Shown: positions 1 through 11,825 of the stretch, piece by piece
Layout: the number at the start of each line of letters is the position of its first letter
Numbering within the stretch: position 1 is the first letter of the stretch
Source: Syngnathus acus
Taxonomy: Eukaryota > Chordata > Actinopteri > Syngnathiformes > Syngnathidae
Direction of reading: 5' to 3'
Length of the DNA: 64,000 nucleotides
Assembly: GCF_901709675.1 (NCBI RefSeq)
Contig: NC_051087.1
Coordinates: 6,095,001 to 6,159,000, forward strand
Program-made: the position numbers and the translations under genes
Notes under the pieces: model-generated
Seen by the model: the letters and a program-made list of their open reading frames with translations, nothing else
Told to the model about the DNA's origin: nothing
The model's database searches: none

Positions 1-1009
1 TGTTCAGGTAAAGGAGTTTGGGATGAGCTATGAGCTGTGTGTTCTAGAAATTGGCTTCTGGGTGCCGAGTGATTCCCTCAGGGCCACGAGGAGTCATTTA
101 ACACTCTGTGATGTACGCTTCCTCGACTCCGTTCGCTACACGGAGGTGATTTGTGTGCTGGAAATCACAGCAGGTGTGATGCCGGCTTTGAGGGAATGAT
201 GTGGACTGATTCATCGTCCCCCCCCCTTCCCTTGTCACCGGTGGTCCTGTACAGCCAACTGTGGGACACATTCTGATTGCATTCCAATGTGGTGACAAAT
301 CAACCAAAATATTTTTTCATGATATTAAAAACTATCTAAATAAAACTGCTCGTCATATGGTGCTTCAAGTTCAGTCTAAGTGCAAAAGAAGGCCTTTGGC
401 ACGTTTATGTAAATGAATCGTACTTAACTAAGAAACGGTCGATATGGTAAAACGTGCTTAAAGCTCCTCAAACACGTGTTGAAGTTCAATTTCAGGTGAG
501 ATTTCAGAGGTCGAAGACATAATGATGAAACACACCAGTGGGAAAAAAAAAAGGAATATATAAGGGGGGCTATTCTAAAATTAGCTCAACAGTGATGGGA
601 CGTTGTGATTTTCTCGGAAGTGATCATTTGTATTCTTTTTAAATGTCTTATTTGTGATGCAGTTCTACTCTTGTGAGTTTCTGAGTTCTGTTAGTGCTGC
701 AGCAATGTCGAATTCCAAATAATGAATAAACGCTTTAGGGCAAGCCAAAAGATTTGTCAACATCAGCTATTGGCAGACAGTTTTAATCTAAACAGGATTA
801 CTCAAAAAGTTGGAAAAGCCACCGTGATTGGTAGATGACATTATCCTTCATCGTATCAGTCGTGCACATAAACACCACCAGATAATCTCAATATGTCTTT
901 GCAGGCCACTGCCTATACCTAATCCCCCAGATTGAGAATTTCAGATTAGGAGTCTCCCTGATGATTAATCCCATATTGTTTGTGTTTTGTGTTTGCGCTT
1001 GGCCCGCAG
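1..1009 (+). other. pcdh7: pcdh7 intron (left part, continues off the window)
   Basis: No coding exon is seen here. The stretch ends in a good splice acceptor (AG at 1008-1009) that opens the first visible pcdh7 exon. The rest of the gene, including the large exon expected for the cadherin repeats and membrane segment, lies left of the window. I see only AT-rich unique sequence and short homopolymers. Confidence 0.75.
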
Positions 1010-3527
1010 GGGACCCTTCGCCGGGTGACCTTCTCAGTGGTAAACCAGGCCCAGGACCCCAGTTGCTATGACAGCGGCCTGGAGGACTCGGAGACCCCCA
1101 GCAGCAAGAGTTCATCTGGGCCACGTTTAGGAGCCCTGCCGCTGCCCGAGGAGGGTTATGAACGCACCACACCCGAGGGTAGTGTGGGGGAGGAGGAGCA
1201 TGTGGAGAACGGTTAGTGGGCACACACACATTTACACACATGCAAAGTTTGTCTAATAGGATGAAAGCAGGTCATCCTAGCATTTTTTGGACCAAGCAAG
1301 GAGCGTGCATACAGCAAAACTGTGTCAATAGTTGTGCTATTAAAAGTATATCATCTCACACAAATATTGCTTTTGAAGTGAAGAAGCAGAATCTTTTTTC
1401 CTCAAGACTTTGCACACGTCATGAAAGACTTTTTAGGTTTCATTTGAACACCTTTTATTTACCCTTGACTGACTTTAAACACATAGCCCCGTTCATATTA
1501 TAACATGCACTACATATGCTCCTGTGTTACTTTTTTTTTCTACAAATTTCAAGCTTTTGATATCTGACAGCAGGTAAAATCTTTGTTTTGGCAGTAACTT
1601 TTAGTTATTTTTCAAATCAAGTCCCCATCAAGGTCACCGAAAGACAAAACTTTTCATTTTCATCTTTCCCCTGCACAGCATATGGACATGACAGAGCTGG
1701 AAGAACTTTGGTAATGCATGAAGGTCACCGTGACCTGAGATTCTCTTGGGACTGTGCATGCGGTTTAATGTTGCTTTCAAAAAGACAGGAGAATTTTGGC
1801 AGGGAGGGTGTAATGACTTTTCGCCAAAGTCAGATGAAAAGGGGGGATTTAGCAAGGAGACACTATGTCTGTTTAGGTTTTACCGAGAAGCCAGAGAGGG
1901 GGAGAACACTCAAAGAAAGGTTTCATTTCAAAAAAAGTGTTTTTCTTCTCTTCCAAAATATGAACTTTAGGATTGCTCAGCTCACAATATTAAACGTAGA
2001 GAACTTTGCAGTTTGCACTCTGATGACAAAGAAGAAACTTGAGCGTGAAGTGAATTTTTATTTGTTGAGTCTTAGACGAAAATAACACCAGAAAGTGGCA
2101 AAAGGGTGTTTGATTAAGAAAACATCATGGATAAGATAGAGCCTATTATTAATTATTATTATCATTATTACTATTGTTGTTGTTGAGAAAAATAGAAATA
2201 ATGATCATTTCTTCATAATTGTCTAATTGTGCAGCTATTTTACAACTTTAAATAGACATGGCTTTAACACAATAAGGACAAAGAAAGTTGTTTTTAATTC
2301 CGATTTACAGTAATTGAACATAAAGCCAGTATATGTCCAAACATGCTTTACATAGAAAATGCTAACCGGGTGTGATGGGGCATCGCTAACCTCTTGACAT
2401 CACAGGATATTAATGGGTTGATACGCTATATTCCTTGCATGGCATTCCATTTTAATTTGTCGTGATGTCATCCTGACTTTTTTAATCACACTCTTCTGGC
2501 TCAGTAATGGTTTGGGTTTCCAGCCGACCTTTCACCTCTCAAGGTCTTGAGCTAAGCAGTTTCACTTTGTTCTTTTTTCTGTTTTCTTCTGCTTTATGTA
2601 TTCCTTAGTGTATATGTGATTACAGATGTACCTTGACTTTCAAGTTTCATCGGTTTCATGATCAAGCTGATAACACAATTTAATTGTAGATGATATCAAT
2701 TTTGCCCTTGATTTGGTCAAACTAGCGAACAGCACTGAACAGTGAAATAGAAACATTGATATAATAAAAGATTAAAAAGCAGCTTTCCTAAGGTGTATTT
2801 GCACTGAAAGTCACACACACACACTTATATTTTAGTGCCGGTAGTTCAATAATCAATAATAAGCAGGAACAAAATTTTAGCTGGCAACAAAAATAAAAAA
2901 ATAAATAAAAACTCAGAACCTGAGAAACACTTGTAAGTCAAGATACCATCAGTTTTATTTTTTTTTAAATTGCTTTTACTTATGCCTTTAGATGCTAGGC
3001 AGCTGCCAGATGTGGCTCTAACCGGAAAGTGTACGCGAGAGTGTGATGAGTTCGGCCACTCTGACACATGCTGGATGCCCGTCCGCCCGTCTCCTCGCCA
3101 GCGCCAACGCCACGGCAGCGACCCCCCGCGACTCTCCACCTTTGCCCCCGGTGACGACAACAACAATCTGCGCGGAAACGACCACGAGAGCGACAGCGAG
3201 AGCGCGGGCAGTGCCGGGAGTTCAGAACCGGGTGTGGTCATGGCGGGAGAAGGTCAGAGGTTACCACTAGTCAACGGCGATCCTTTGGGCACCCTGGGAA
3301 GAGCCAACAAGAACATGGGCGACCACAATCGGAACCTTCTCAACCGAAAGATGACCTCGGCGTCCTACGACACCTTCAGCAGCGCTGGCTTCGGGAGGCG
3401 CCATCCAGATGAAGAAGGAGGAGAAGGAGGCCAGAACCCAGCAGAGGTCATACCGCTGACCCGGACTGGAGGGGACTACAAGACCACGTCCTGCCTCACG
3501 TTGTCACGCCGTGAAGTCTACCTGTGA
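1010..3527 (+). CDS. pcdh7: Protocadherin-7 (delta-1 protocadherin), C-terminal cytoplasmic part; 5' partial
   Basis: Delta-1 protocadherins are homophilic cell-adhesion proteins of the neuronal plasma membrane; only the cytoplasmic tail is in this window. Two coding exons are visible: 1010-1211 and 2992-3527 (stop TGA at 3525-3527). The first exon ends after one base of a codon and the second supplies the other two, giving Asp. Just inside exon 1 is RRVTF, the conserved CM3-type motif that binds protein phosphatase 1. It is followed by the conserved CYDSGLEDSETPSS and YERTTP stretches. Exon 2 has VALTGKCTREC and GHSDTCWMPVR (the CM2-like motif), then LSTF, GDHNRNLLN and a C-terminal SRREVYL. 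These fit PCDH7 better than PCDH1, whose tail I recall ending REIYL. An acidic Asp/Ser/Gly-rich insert near 3150-3240 looks lineage-specific. I cannot tell which teleost duplicate (7a or 7b) this is. Confidence 0.9.
1212..2991 (+). other. pcdh7: pcdh7 intron between the last two coding exons
   Basis: The intron is bounded by GT at 1212-1213 and AG at 2990-2991. Open frames inside it (for example 1588-2085) show no family resemblance and no coding-like splice borders, so I treat the stretch as non-coding. It holds AT-rich sequence and a short (CA)n run near 2812-2824. Confidence 0.8.
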
Positions 3528-3945
3528 CCTCCTCCTACGGCAGTAATCACTCCAAGCGGCCCCATCCCAAGAACTTGTTCGGATGTGAAAATGTTGATTG
3601 GGTTCCCGAAAGTTGTACATGCGTTTGAAACTTCAGGATTCTAATATTTATAGGCACTTAAACTTCACCGAGTGATGGATCAAATATTTTGAGAGCTCCT
3701 GCCTGGAGTATTTCCCTTTCAAAAAGAAAGAAAACAAGAAAAAAAAAAAAATCAGGTGTGGAAGCTGCCTGCAGGCGATAATTCTATTACGTCCATGTGG
3801 GGGAGGAAGACTTCATCTCTTCTTCTTTTTTTACCTGAACCTGATGCATGCCTGACCTTCTGCCACTGAGGCAACTGTGGGAAGAATAGAGTGCGGGAAA
3901 GACAGAGACTGAGTAAATCACAGTGCCATAAAGGCTTCAGTACAA

Positions 3946-3951
3946 AATAAA
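3946..3951 (+). other. pcdh7: Candidate pcdh7 polyadenylation signal
   Basis: AATAAA lies 419 bases after the pcdh7 stop codon. It is the first canonical hexamer downstream, but others follow within 200 bases, and long 3' UTRs are usual for protocadherins. Use of this site is a guess. Confidence 0.35.
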
Positions 3952-6900
3952 ACTTTTAAGACTCTATCGTCAAACATTCAGTCACGTCCAGTCAGAATAA
4001 ATAAGTAGGAAAAAAAAAACATTAACTGGGGCATTTTAGTTCTATTTCCGCATTTATTAGCGCCACACTGGAATACAAAATAAAAGGAAAATTAGAGGAA
4101 AATTCGTTAGTAAGAGTAAGATAAAAGCGTAATATTACAAGATATGTGTGCTGTTTCACTAATAAAGTGAGCATGTTACAATAAAACGTCTGTAATATTC
4201 CGTAGAGAAAGTCAGCTTGGTTGCAAAAATTGATTAAAAAAATAAGAGAGAGAAGTACAATAATAATTCAGCAGTACGAGAACAAAGTCATAATATTGCG
4301 AAAATAAGTTGTAAAGTTCATAGATTATACTCGTCATCTTATATCGAAAAAGTGAATTTGTTATTTTACTGTGAGTAGTGAATTCCCACGAGAACAGAAA
4401 AGGCAACAGTCCAAGTTCAATATCTGCTGTCTCTCGTAGAGGCCCGCTCTATATTAATTACAGAAAAAGCCAAATAATAACAATACCTAGCTCAACTAAT
4501 TAAATATTTTCAGTGAGGTTAGCTAGGAATACTTTTCCACACAATCACATCGAACTGTACATTGTCATAAAATAACAACTTTTTTTGTAACATTATCACT
4601 TTATGCTAAGAAAAATGAGCATTTCCCCATAACAGTACAACCTGTGGTCCGTAATATTTTTACTTTATTCTTCTCAAGTTTGTTTTTCAGTGTGGCCCTA
4701 ATACTGCATTGATTTATACCAGTTAGACACAAAATAGATACAAATACATTAAAATACCTTGAAGAGTAGCTCACAGCTTGGAAACATGCTTTGTACCTTA
4801 AAATGGATTATAACTGTACTTTAACTTCTGACACTGTGTACAGTTACATCCGAAATAATATTAATGATCCTTAATGCAGGTTCGCCTTCATTTGTATTAA
4901 CAGACGGCAACAATGTGATTTTTTTTTTATAATGTAACCACTCAGAACACAGAGCATCAAAAATATCACGGCGTGTTGCCTTCGCATCCAGCCTGTATGT
5001 ATATAAAGTATGTGTGCGTTAGAGAACAAAGCGGAATTCTATGCTCACCTACATGACCCGCAACCCACGTGAGCTTGCGGCCACGTGAAGATAACACAAC
5101 CCATGCAAAAGCATTTACACAAACTGGAATTTATACGCAGTGACATTGTAACATAAAGACAAATGGGCATTCGGTTTTCATGCAGAAGCAAGCACACTAT
5201 CATTCGGAGGCTGTTCAGTCATTATGCGCTGTTTAAGTGCAACACTTTGCCTGATCCCCCTCCAGCCAATATTTAAACATGCAATGTATTCAAATCACAT
5301 CTTGCTCCATTAAAAGGAATTCCATCTACTGTATGTAACATTAGACAACGCGCAGATAAGACATATTCAGCATAATGTAAGTAGGACTCATAGGAAAAGG
5401 ACTGAAAATAAAAGCTGACTCTGCATGAAAGATAATGCTAACTACTTCTTTGCTTTTTTTTTTAGAAAAAAAAAAAGGAGAAAGATAGAAAACCACGAGC
5501 CTTTTTTGGGATAACATGCCTATTTGGATACAGCTGTATTATACGTGTGTGCTTACAGGGAAATGAAGATAATGTTGGCAGAAAGAGAGGTGACATCATA
5601 AAATGGAGGGTGCACAAAACAACCTGGATTTCAGAACTCTTTTTTGTATTATTATGATTACCAAATGGTGCCAACCCGAACCAAGCGTGCATGAACTCCC
5701 TCATCCTTCCCGCGGAGGATCGGCTGTGGATCGAGGCCAGCGCATCTTAATTCCCATCATCAGAGTGTGGATAGGGATAATAGGGTTAGCACGTCCCTCT
5801 GCTCTTAATGAGTTCCTTTTCTGGCTCTTCTCCTCCCTTGATCTACACATATCTTATTATGAACGTCTCAACGTGTGAATGTAAGCGGAAATTGTCAGGA
5901 AGCGTGTCTGTTCTGGAAACGCTGACGTTTCAAAGGTTGCTGCCACGGTTTTGTTATGATTCAGATGGGAGTCTTGATAAGGAACTTTAAGTTGGGAAAT
6001 AAGATGGAAAGGGGCACGTTTTAGGTGCATAATGACACTTTGTATACATGTATATAACCTCGCCTCAAGAAATATGTGATGGACACCCCTGAGCTTGACT
6101 ATCCATCCTGGAGCTGTCTTTATCTCCAAATCTACTGAGCTTTGCCCCTGATGGACTGAGGATCAATCTACTGACATGGACGTTCAGATGGGATTGTTGG
6201 AAATGCTCCTGTCTCATCAGGATTTGAACAATTTTTTTTCACCCCTACCCTGCTCTTCAAACTGCTGTTTTAAGGCAGTTTCATTATTGCACCTTTCAAG
6301 GGAACTTACTGTAAATGAATCCATGTGGGTGTGTATGCTTTTTTTTTTTTTTATAATATACTGCACGTTTAAACATGTTTCACTACTGCAAAAACAAGAG
6401 GGGAGGATATTTTGTCAGATGGGACAGTGGACATTTGTCATCCCTCTTGCGCTGTTTCACTTATAGCCATGTACAGATGAAACGACACTGTAGAACACAC
6501 AACTGGAGACCATAAAGGACAATGGCATGCTTAAACTCTTCGAATCTGCACTTACAGTGAACAAAAAAAAAATATATAATGGGCGGTTGGGATTTTTTTT
6601 AATTCTTATTATAATTTTTCTCTTCTTGTTTTTTTTTTTTCTTACACGGCTCACTGTTTTTTGCTGTTCCCTTCCTCTTATCAGCATAAGAACTAATTGC
6701 ATTTGCTATGACAAGGATGCAAAGGACCTGTCGGCACACGGTTTGGTATGAAGACGAATCCTGTAAAAGTTTGAATTTGACATTAAAAACGTCGAACACT
6801 CATTTGTCTGCTCGTTGATGACTCTGTTTCGCACACTTACTAATTAACCTTTTGAGCTCCCACATTTGATTTGTTCTTTTTCTAGAAAATTTTAGCTGAG

Positions 6901-8983
6901 CTGACTTCTGGTGCATTGAATCTTTTTGCTGTATTGTTCTCACGTGTAAGAAGCACAGGAATAGTACAAAACAGTTTAATGTAAACGAATTTCTTAGAAA
7001 TATGGATTTAAAAATGTTTTGTCAGCAGTTGGCTTTGAATTTTAAAATTCTTCATTAATTCATTCAATTTAAAGCCCCCCCCCCTCACACACACACAAAA
7101 CGTCTGCAGGCCATACAGATGCACATTAAAATTTAAACACTTTAATTAATGGCTATGAATGCTAGATTTACAGACATGGCATGTGTGCTTCTCATAATTC
7201 CCGCGGATGATAAGGTTGTCCTTAATGTTGCTTTTAATGGTCATATTGAAACACAATATTCTGATAAGAAATCTTTTATTCATCTCCAGAGGGGAAATTC
7301 AAGTGAGATGTATCACATAATAACAAAACAACGCAGAATTAAGATGATTATCTTGTAAAAGCAGATATTTGATACAGTTCCTATTTCCTCAGAGTGGAGT
7401 TGTGCGTCAGTTACTGGTCTCGCTACAGCCACTAATTAACAAACGTAATTCATTTCATTTATGGCCAAATGAAATTCATTTTAATGTCTTTATTTTCTTG
7501 CATGGGTTTATTGTAGCAGTTTGGAAATGGTGAAGGTTATTATGGGTACAATGTCATTCACTGAAAAGAGATGATTGTGCCATTGTCATTCCAAGGTCGG
7601 AAATGTGACTAATCTAAGAAAGAACAAATCGCTCAACACACGACACGGACGAGGACGCTAGAATATTTATTACATTGTTTATGCATTTGTTTTTCTTTGA
7701 GATGGGTTCAACAAATGCATCGTTAAAGTGAATATTCAGCTGGAAAAAAAATAACTGGAGTATATTTTGGGCGAAAGATTTGCATACTTGCAGGCTTTAA
7801 TTGCTCTAATCGAAGACAAGCGTGAAGGACTCCTAATGTCATCAGGTCCTGCAAGCGTTTTGCTTTGGTTGAATATGCAACACTGACATCGTGTGGTTAT
7901 TAAAAAGTTTGCTACTATTTTATATATACTATTTTAACAGACAGGCAATGCTGCAGTTTTATATATATATATAATTGGTTTCAATTATGTATAAGGACAC
8001 AAGAATAAAAAGGCTCTTAAAGCTTTGTGCTTAAAATGCCTTAGTGTGTGTTTTATTACCAAGACTGCCCTTACACATTCCTCTGTTGTTAAAAATCGAA
8101 AAGTAATGCGGAATTCACGCAGTGCTCATTGGTCATTTATTTATGTTCCTTTACATTTTATGGAATGTGTGGTATAAAGATTAAAAGAGTAGCATAAAGT
8201 ACTTATAATTCACAATTATTAGAAAGGAAAGTGAGAAATGTGTCTTGTTGACTATCCAATAGTAAAACCTTTCATAAGATGTCATTATATTTCTGTAAAT
8301 AACCCCTTTTAGAGCACCACTCACATTACTTATTGATGGCCTTATTTATTACTTGATATGTGAATTGCAACATGCAATTTTCCTCTACTTCAAACGCCGC
8401 AATTGTTCTGCTTCTTTTCATTAGCAAAATTCTTAAGCAACCTGATCACTGGTGCACTGGATTCAAAATCACGTTAACATAACCACTTTAACTTTATGAC
8501 CTATTCAATTCAAATAATGTACATTAAATGATGGAATTATTGTTAATGGCCTGGTGGTTAGGTCAACTGCCTTTAGTCCACCTGCACTTATAAGAATTAA
8601 GGGCAGATCAGAACTCATTGAGGAACGGGCGGACAGACAGATGGATGTGTGGATGGACAGACAGATGGATAGTATAGAGTTAATATAATAATTACAGGCC
8701 ACAGTTCAGGTCTATTAACGTCGGACATGACAGCCCTAAGGACTAATTTTCCTTCTCAATGTCGTAAAACTCTGCCTAATAAGCCGCCATTATTAAAATA
8801 TGTAACTCATGACCTGTCACAAATATAATTCAATATTGTTGCTCCTGAACACTCGTAAACAATATCCACAGTGGGCTTTGCAGATATAGCAACAGATAAG
8901 TGGACAAGTGGCGTGTAACAGTAAAATAATAGCCTGACAAACCCTCACAGGAGAAATTCCTGAGATAGACTCTGCAGATGTGC

Positions 8984-9022
8984 TTATTTATTTATTTATT
9001 TATTTATTTATTCATTTATTTA
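8984..9022. repeat. (TTTA)n microsatellite
   Basis: About ten tandem copies of a TTTA unit, with one interruption (TTCATTTA), in the gap between pcdh7 and crmp1. Confidence 0.9.
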
Positions 9023-11275
9023 ATATGGATAGTAGAACATATTGCAAGGGTGAACCCTGAATACACTAGAATGTGTATGAGGGATGTCTAAATCCACCAG
9101 GATTCACCAAAAAGAAAGTGTCATGGAATTAGTTTTATGTGCCAATTAAAAAATAATGTATTCCATGATTAATACCTTTCCTTACCTTGCTCCTTTTTTG
9201 CATAAATCATAGTTAACATCAAACGCAAGCTGTCAACACCAAAGTTCAGGATCATTGCTGCCAAGACAGGGTTTTGTGTTTGTCTATTGAAGAAAACCTT
9301 GCAGCAGAGCCATAAACAGGCGCTTTTGCTGATGTGCTGTTGATGTGCTATTTGATCCTCTGTGGGTATCAAACAACTGCCCTGCCTGATAGAAAGAAAT
9401 GACATGTTATCATATCCAAGCATAGATGACAATTGAAGTATTTAATACTCTATGGGAGCAGATTTAGTGTAGGTTAAGGGAGAATGTTAGAGGGTAGTGT
9501 TGGATTTGTTGCTTGGGTTAGGAGATTGGGATTAGGTAAGGGTTAGGGATTTTTGTTTGTGGTTTGGGTCTGGATTAAGGCAAACATATAGGTTAGGAAC
9601 TGGCTAAGAGCTTGATAGTGATGTGTAAAGGCATTGCGCAACACTGCGTTTTTTTTAATACAATAATTATGTTTGTCTGCACATATGAAAACAAAGACAA
9701 TCACGTGGTTTCGATCTAACAAATTAATTTTAAGACTTTATGGACATCCCAGGTAAATATTCCTATTTTTTCTTAGGGTTAGATGGCAGGGAGAGGAGTA
9801 CAACTTTTTTTTTTTTTCCCCAAGCTTGATACATTTTTTAGGTTATGCACAACAGAGGCCGGAGGGACTCTCAGCACAATGAGCACAGCTGGCTCAGTAA
9901 ATTGCCCAAATGCCATTTCCCCTCCTAAACAGCTGCCCGATGCTCTCAAGGAATGACAAATATCCGCATTGTTATGGCACATTTTCACATAGTTACGCCA
10001 CTCTCACATACAATTTTCAGTTTATATAATTTTATGACCTGCTGCTGTATACGAGTCATTTGCATTTTGTTTGCCTCACAAACTTGACATTACATCACTT
10101 TAGTTCATTCCCACAACAGATGGCCGTGCAACACGAACGTCTGTGTGAAGGTGACGCTGCGTGGCGAGCTTCTTCCCTTGAGGAAGCTCGACAATAAGGG
10201 TCTTTTTTCACTTAAAGAGAGACAGTTAGATGTATTTAGTACATTCTTAATGGATTTTATAGTATTTGAGTGCCCTTAGATTGCGACGATGTCGGAACCA
10301 GTGACTTAATGTTGACGTTCGACAAAAGAAACGATGTTCAAGGCGAATTTCAATGACATCATACCCTTAAGCGTGACATTTTTATACTTTTCTTTTTTTA
10401 TTACCCATGTAAAAATCACAACCAATGACTTCAACAAGCCAATAATCAAGTGGTAGTGAGCATTTTGGTTTGACATCAGCTACAACTTTACTCTCACCTC
10501 TGGTGTATAAAATAAACATGAGCAATCTTCAGACTTCAAAAGAAGTGAATGTCTGCCAGATAAAAGCTTACAATTAAGCAGAGTAAATTAGCTGTTTTGT
10601 GTCGAGGCGTGTCGTGCGGTATAGTTAAAAGCCCTCTGGGATCACAGATGGCTTGAAATACAGATGCTTTGATTACACTGTGTTGTAACACTGCTGTGGA
10701 TCATTACAAGATGATAACCGCCAGTAATAGATTAATGCATATATATTACTTGCATTGTGATGCATAGCGTAAATTCTATCTCAGTAATCATCATTATCAA
10801 TTAAAGTCATCAGAGTTTTGATAGTCCAATATATGTTCAGAAATCCTAGCAGTTAAGTACAGTTAGTGGTGGTCAGCCCTTAAATGCATGGTAAAGTAAG
10901 TAAAGTTAGTTAAGTAAAGTTTTAATATAGAGCACCTGATGTGGCTGGTGAGTGTTATGCAAACTTGTAAACTTGAAATAGGTTTGGATTCTCCATTTTT
11001 GGGAACAGTCTTTATTTTTCATCAATGAATGAATGACTCAGTCAACAGAAGAAAAAAAAAAACTGTGGCATAAACATGTTAAATATCGTACCATACACAA
11101 CAAGAACAACAACAACAATAATAAATACGCAACTTTAAGTAAAAACAGCCTAAAGAAATTTTTCGTTAAAAATGTAAAGAAGATAAACAGTTTTAAAAAA
11201 ATTCTAGCATGAGTGAAAACTACAAGACATATCAATTCTTGACTGCATGACTATCATGCTATATTGATCATTTCA

Positions 11276-11281
11276 TTTATT
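11276..11281 (-). other. crmp1: Candidate crmp1 polyadenylation signal
   Basis: TTTATT on the plus strand reads AATAAA on the minus strand, 545 bases past the crmp1 stop codon. It is a candidate only; other copies exist further on. Confidence 0.35.
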
Positions 11282-11825
11282 GCAGTGGCTTATTGCCTTT
11301 TGCATTTTGCAGGAACTGCGTGATTGTGATGATGCCTTGCTCAGATAAAATATTATCTTTTTTTATGAACATTAAAGAGTGCTCAAAGCTTACAAACAGC
11401 ATCTGAATACAATTGCGCACAACCACAGTGTCACATTTAAAGGGTTGCCCATGCATCTAAATCTAAATGCATCTAATGCAATCTAAAGTCACATTGAATC
11501 AATTGCTCATGTGCCGATAATGCGGATGCGGAGACAGAGGCCAACAGCAACAGCACCATCTTGTGGAGCTTAACACTTAGTGCAAGTTGTGCCATGAAAA
11601 GGAGATACTGATTGTAACCCATCATTTAGTGAGTTACTTTGTGAATGTTGATATTTGAACGACTTTACTGATTGTATATCACAATATTATGTGTGTATGA
11701 GTGTACTCACAAGGCAGATCATTATGGTGTGATTTGTGCATGACGCATTGCTGGAACAAAGTAAAAATAACGCAGGGTCTCACGTTCAGCCCCGTAAAAC
11801 TCTAACTGTGCAGTGTGCAGGGTGT

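Larger units (their letters stand above)
3528..11825. other. pcdh7 3' UTR, intergenic DNA and crmp1 3' UTR
   Basis: This 8.3 kb stretch separates two convergent genes, and I find no protein-coding exon on either strand. The pcdh7 3' UTR starts at 3528; a first possible polyadenylation signal AATAAA lies at 3946-3951, and later ones exist, so its true end is unknown. At the right side crmp1 (minus strand) has a possible signal (AATAAA on the minus strand) at 11276-11281. In between are AT-rich sequence, a TTTA microsatellite at 8984-9022, degenerate GGTTAG-like sequence at about 9470-9560 and a short hairpin near 10158-10190. Confidence 0.6.

Noticed and set aside
1588-2085. 165-codon open frame inside the pcdh7 intron
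   Set aside because: Composition unlike the flanking exons and no known motif; the intron borders on either side join pcdh7 correctly without it.
9470-9600. Telomere-like GGTTAGG sequence
   Set aside because: Degenerate and interspersed (GTTAGAGGG, GGGTTAGGAG, GGGTTAGGG); no regular hexamer array, so not an interstitial telomere.
10158-10190. Hairpin GAGCTTCTTCCC / GAAGCTCG
   Set aside because: A stem of about eight bases with a ten-base loop; too short for a miRNA precursor and no flanking RNA-gene signals.
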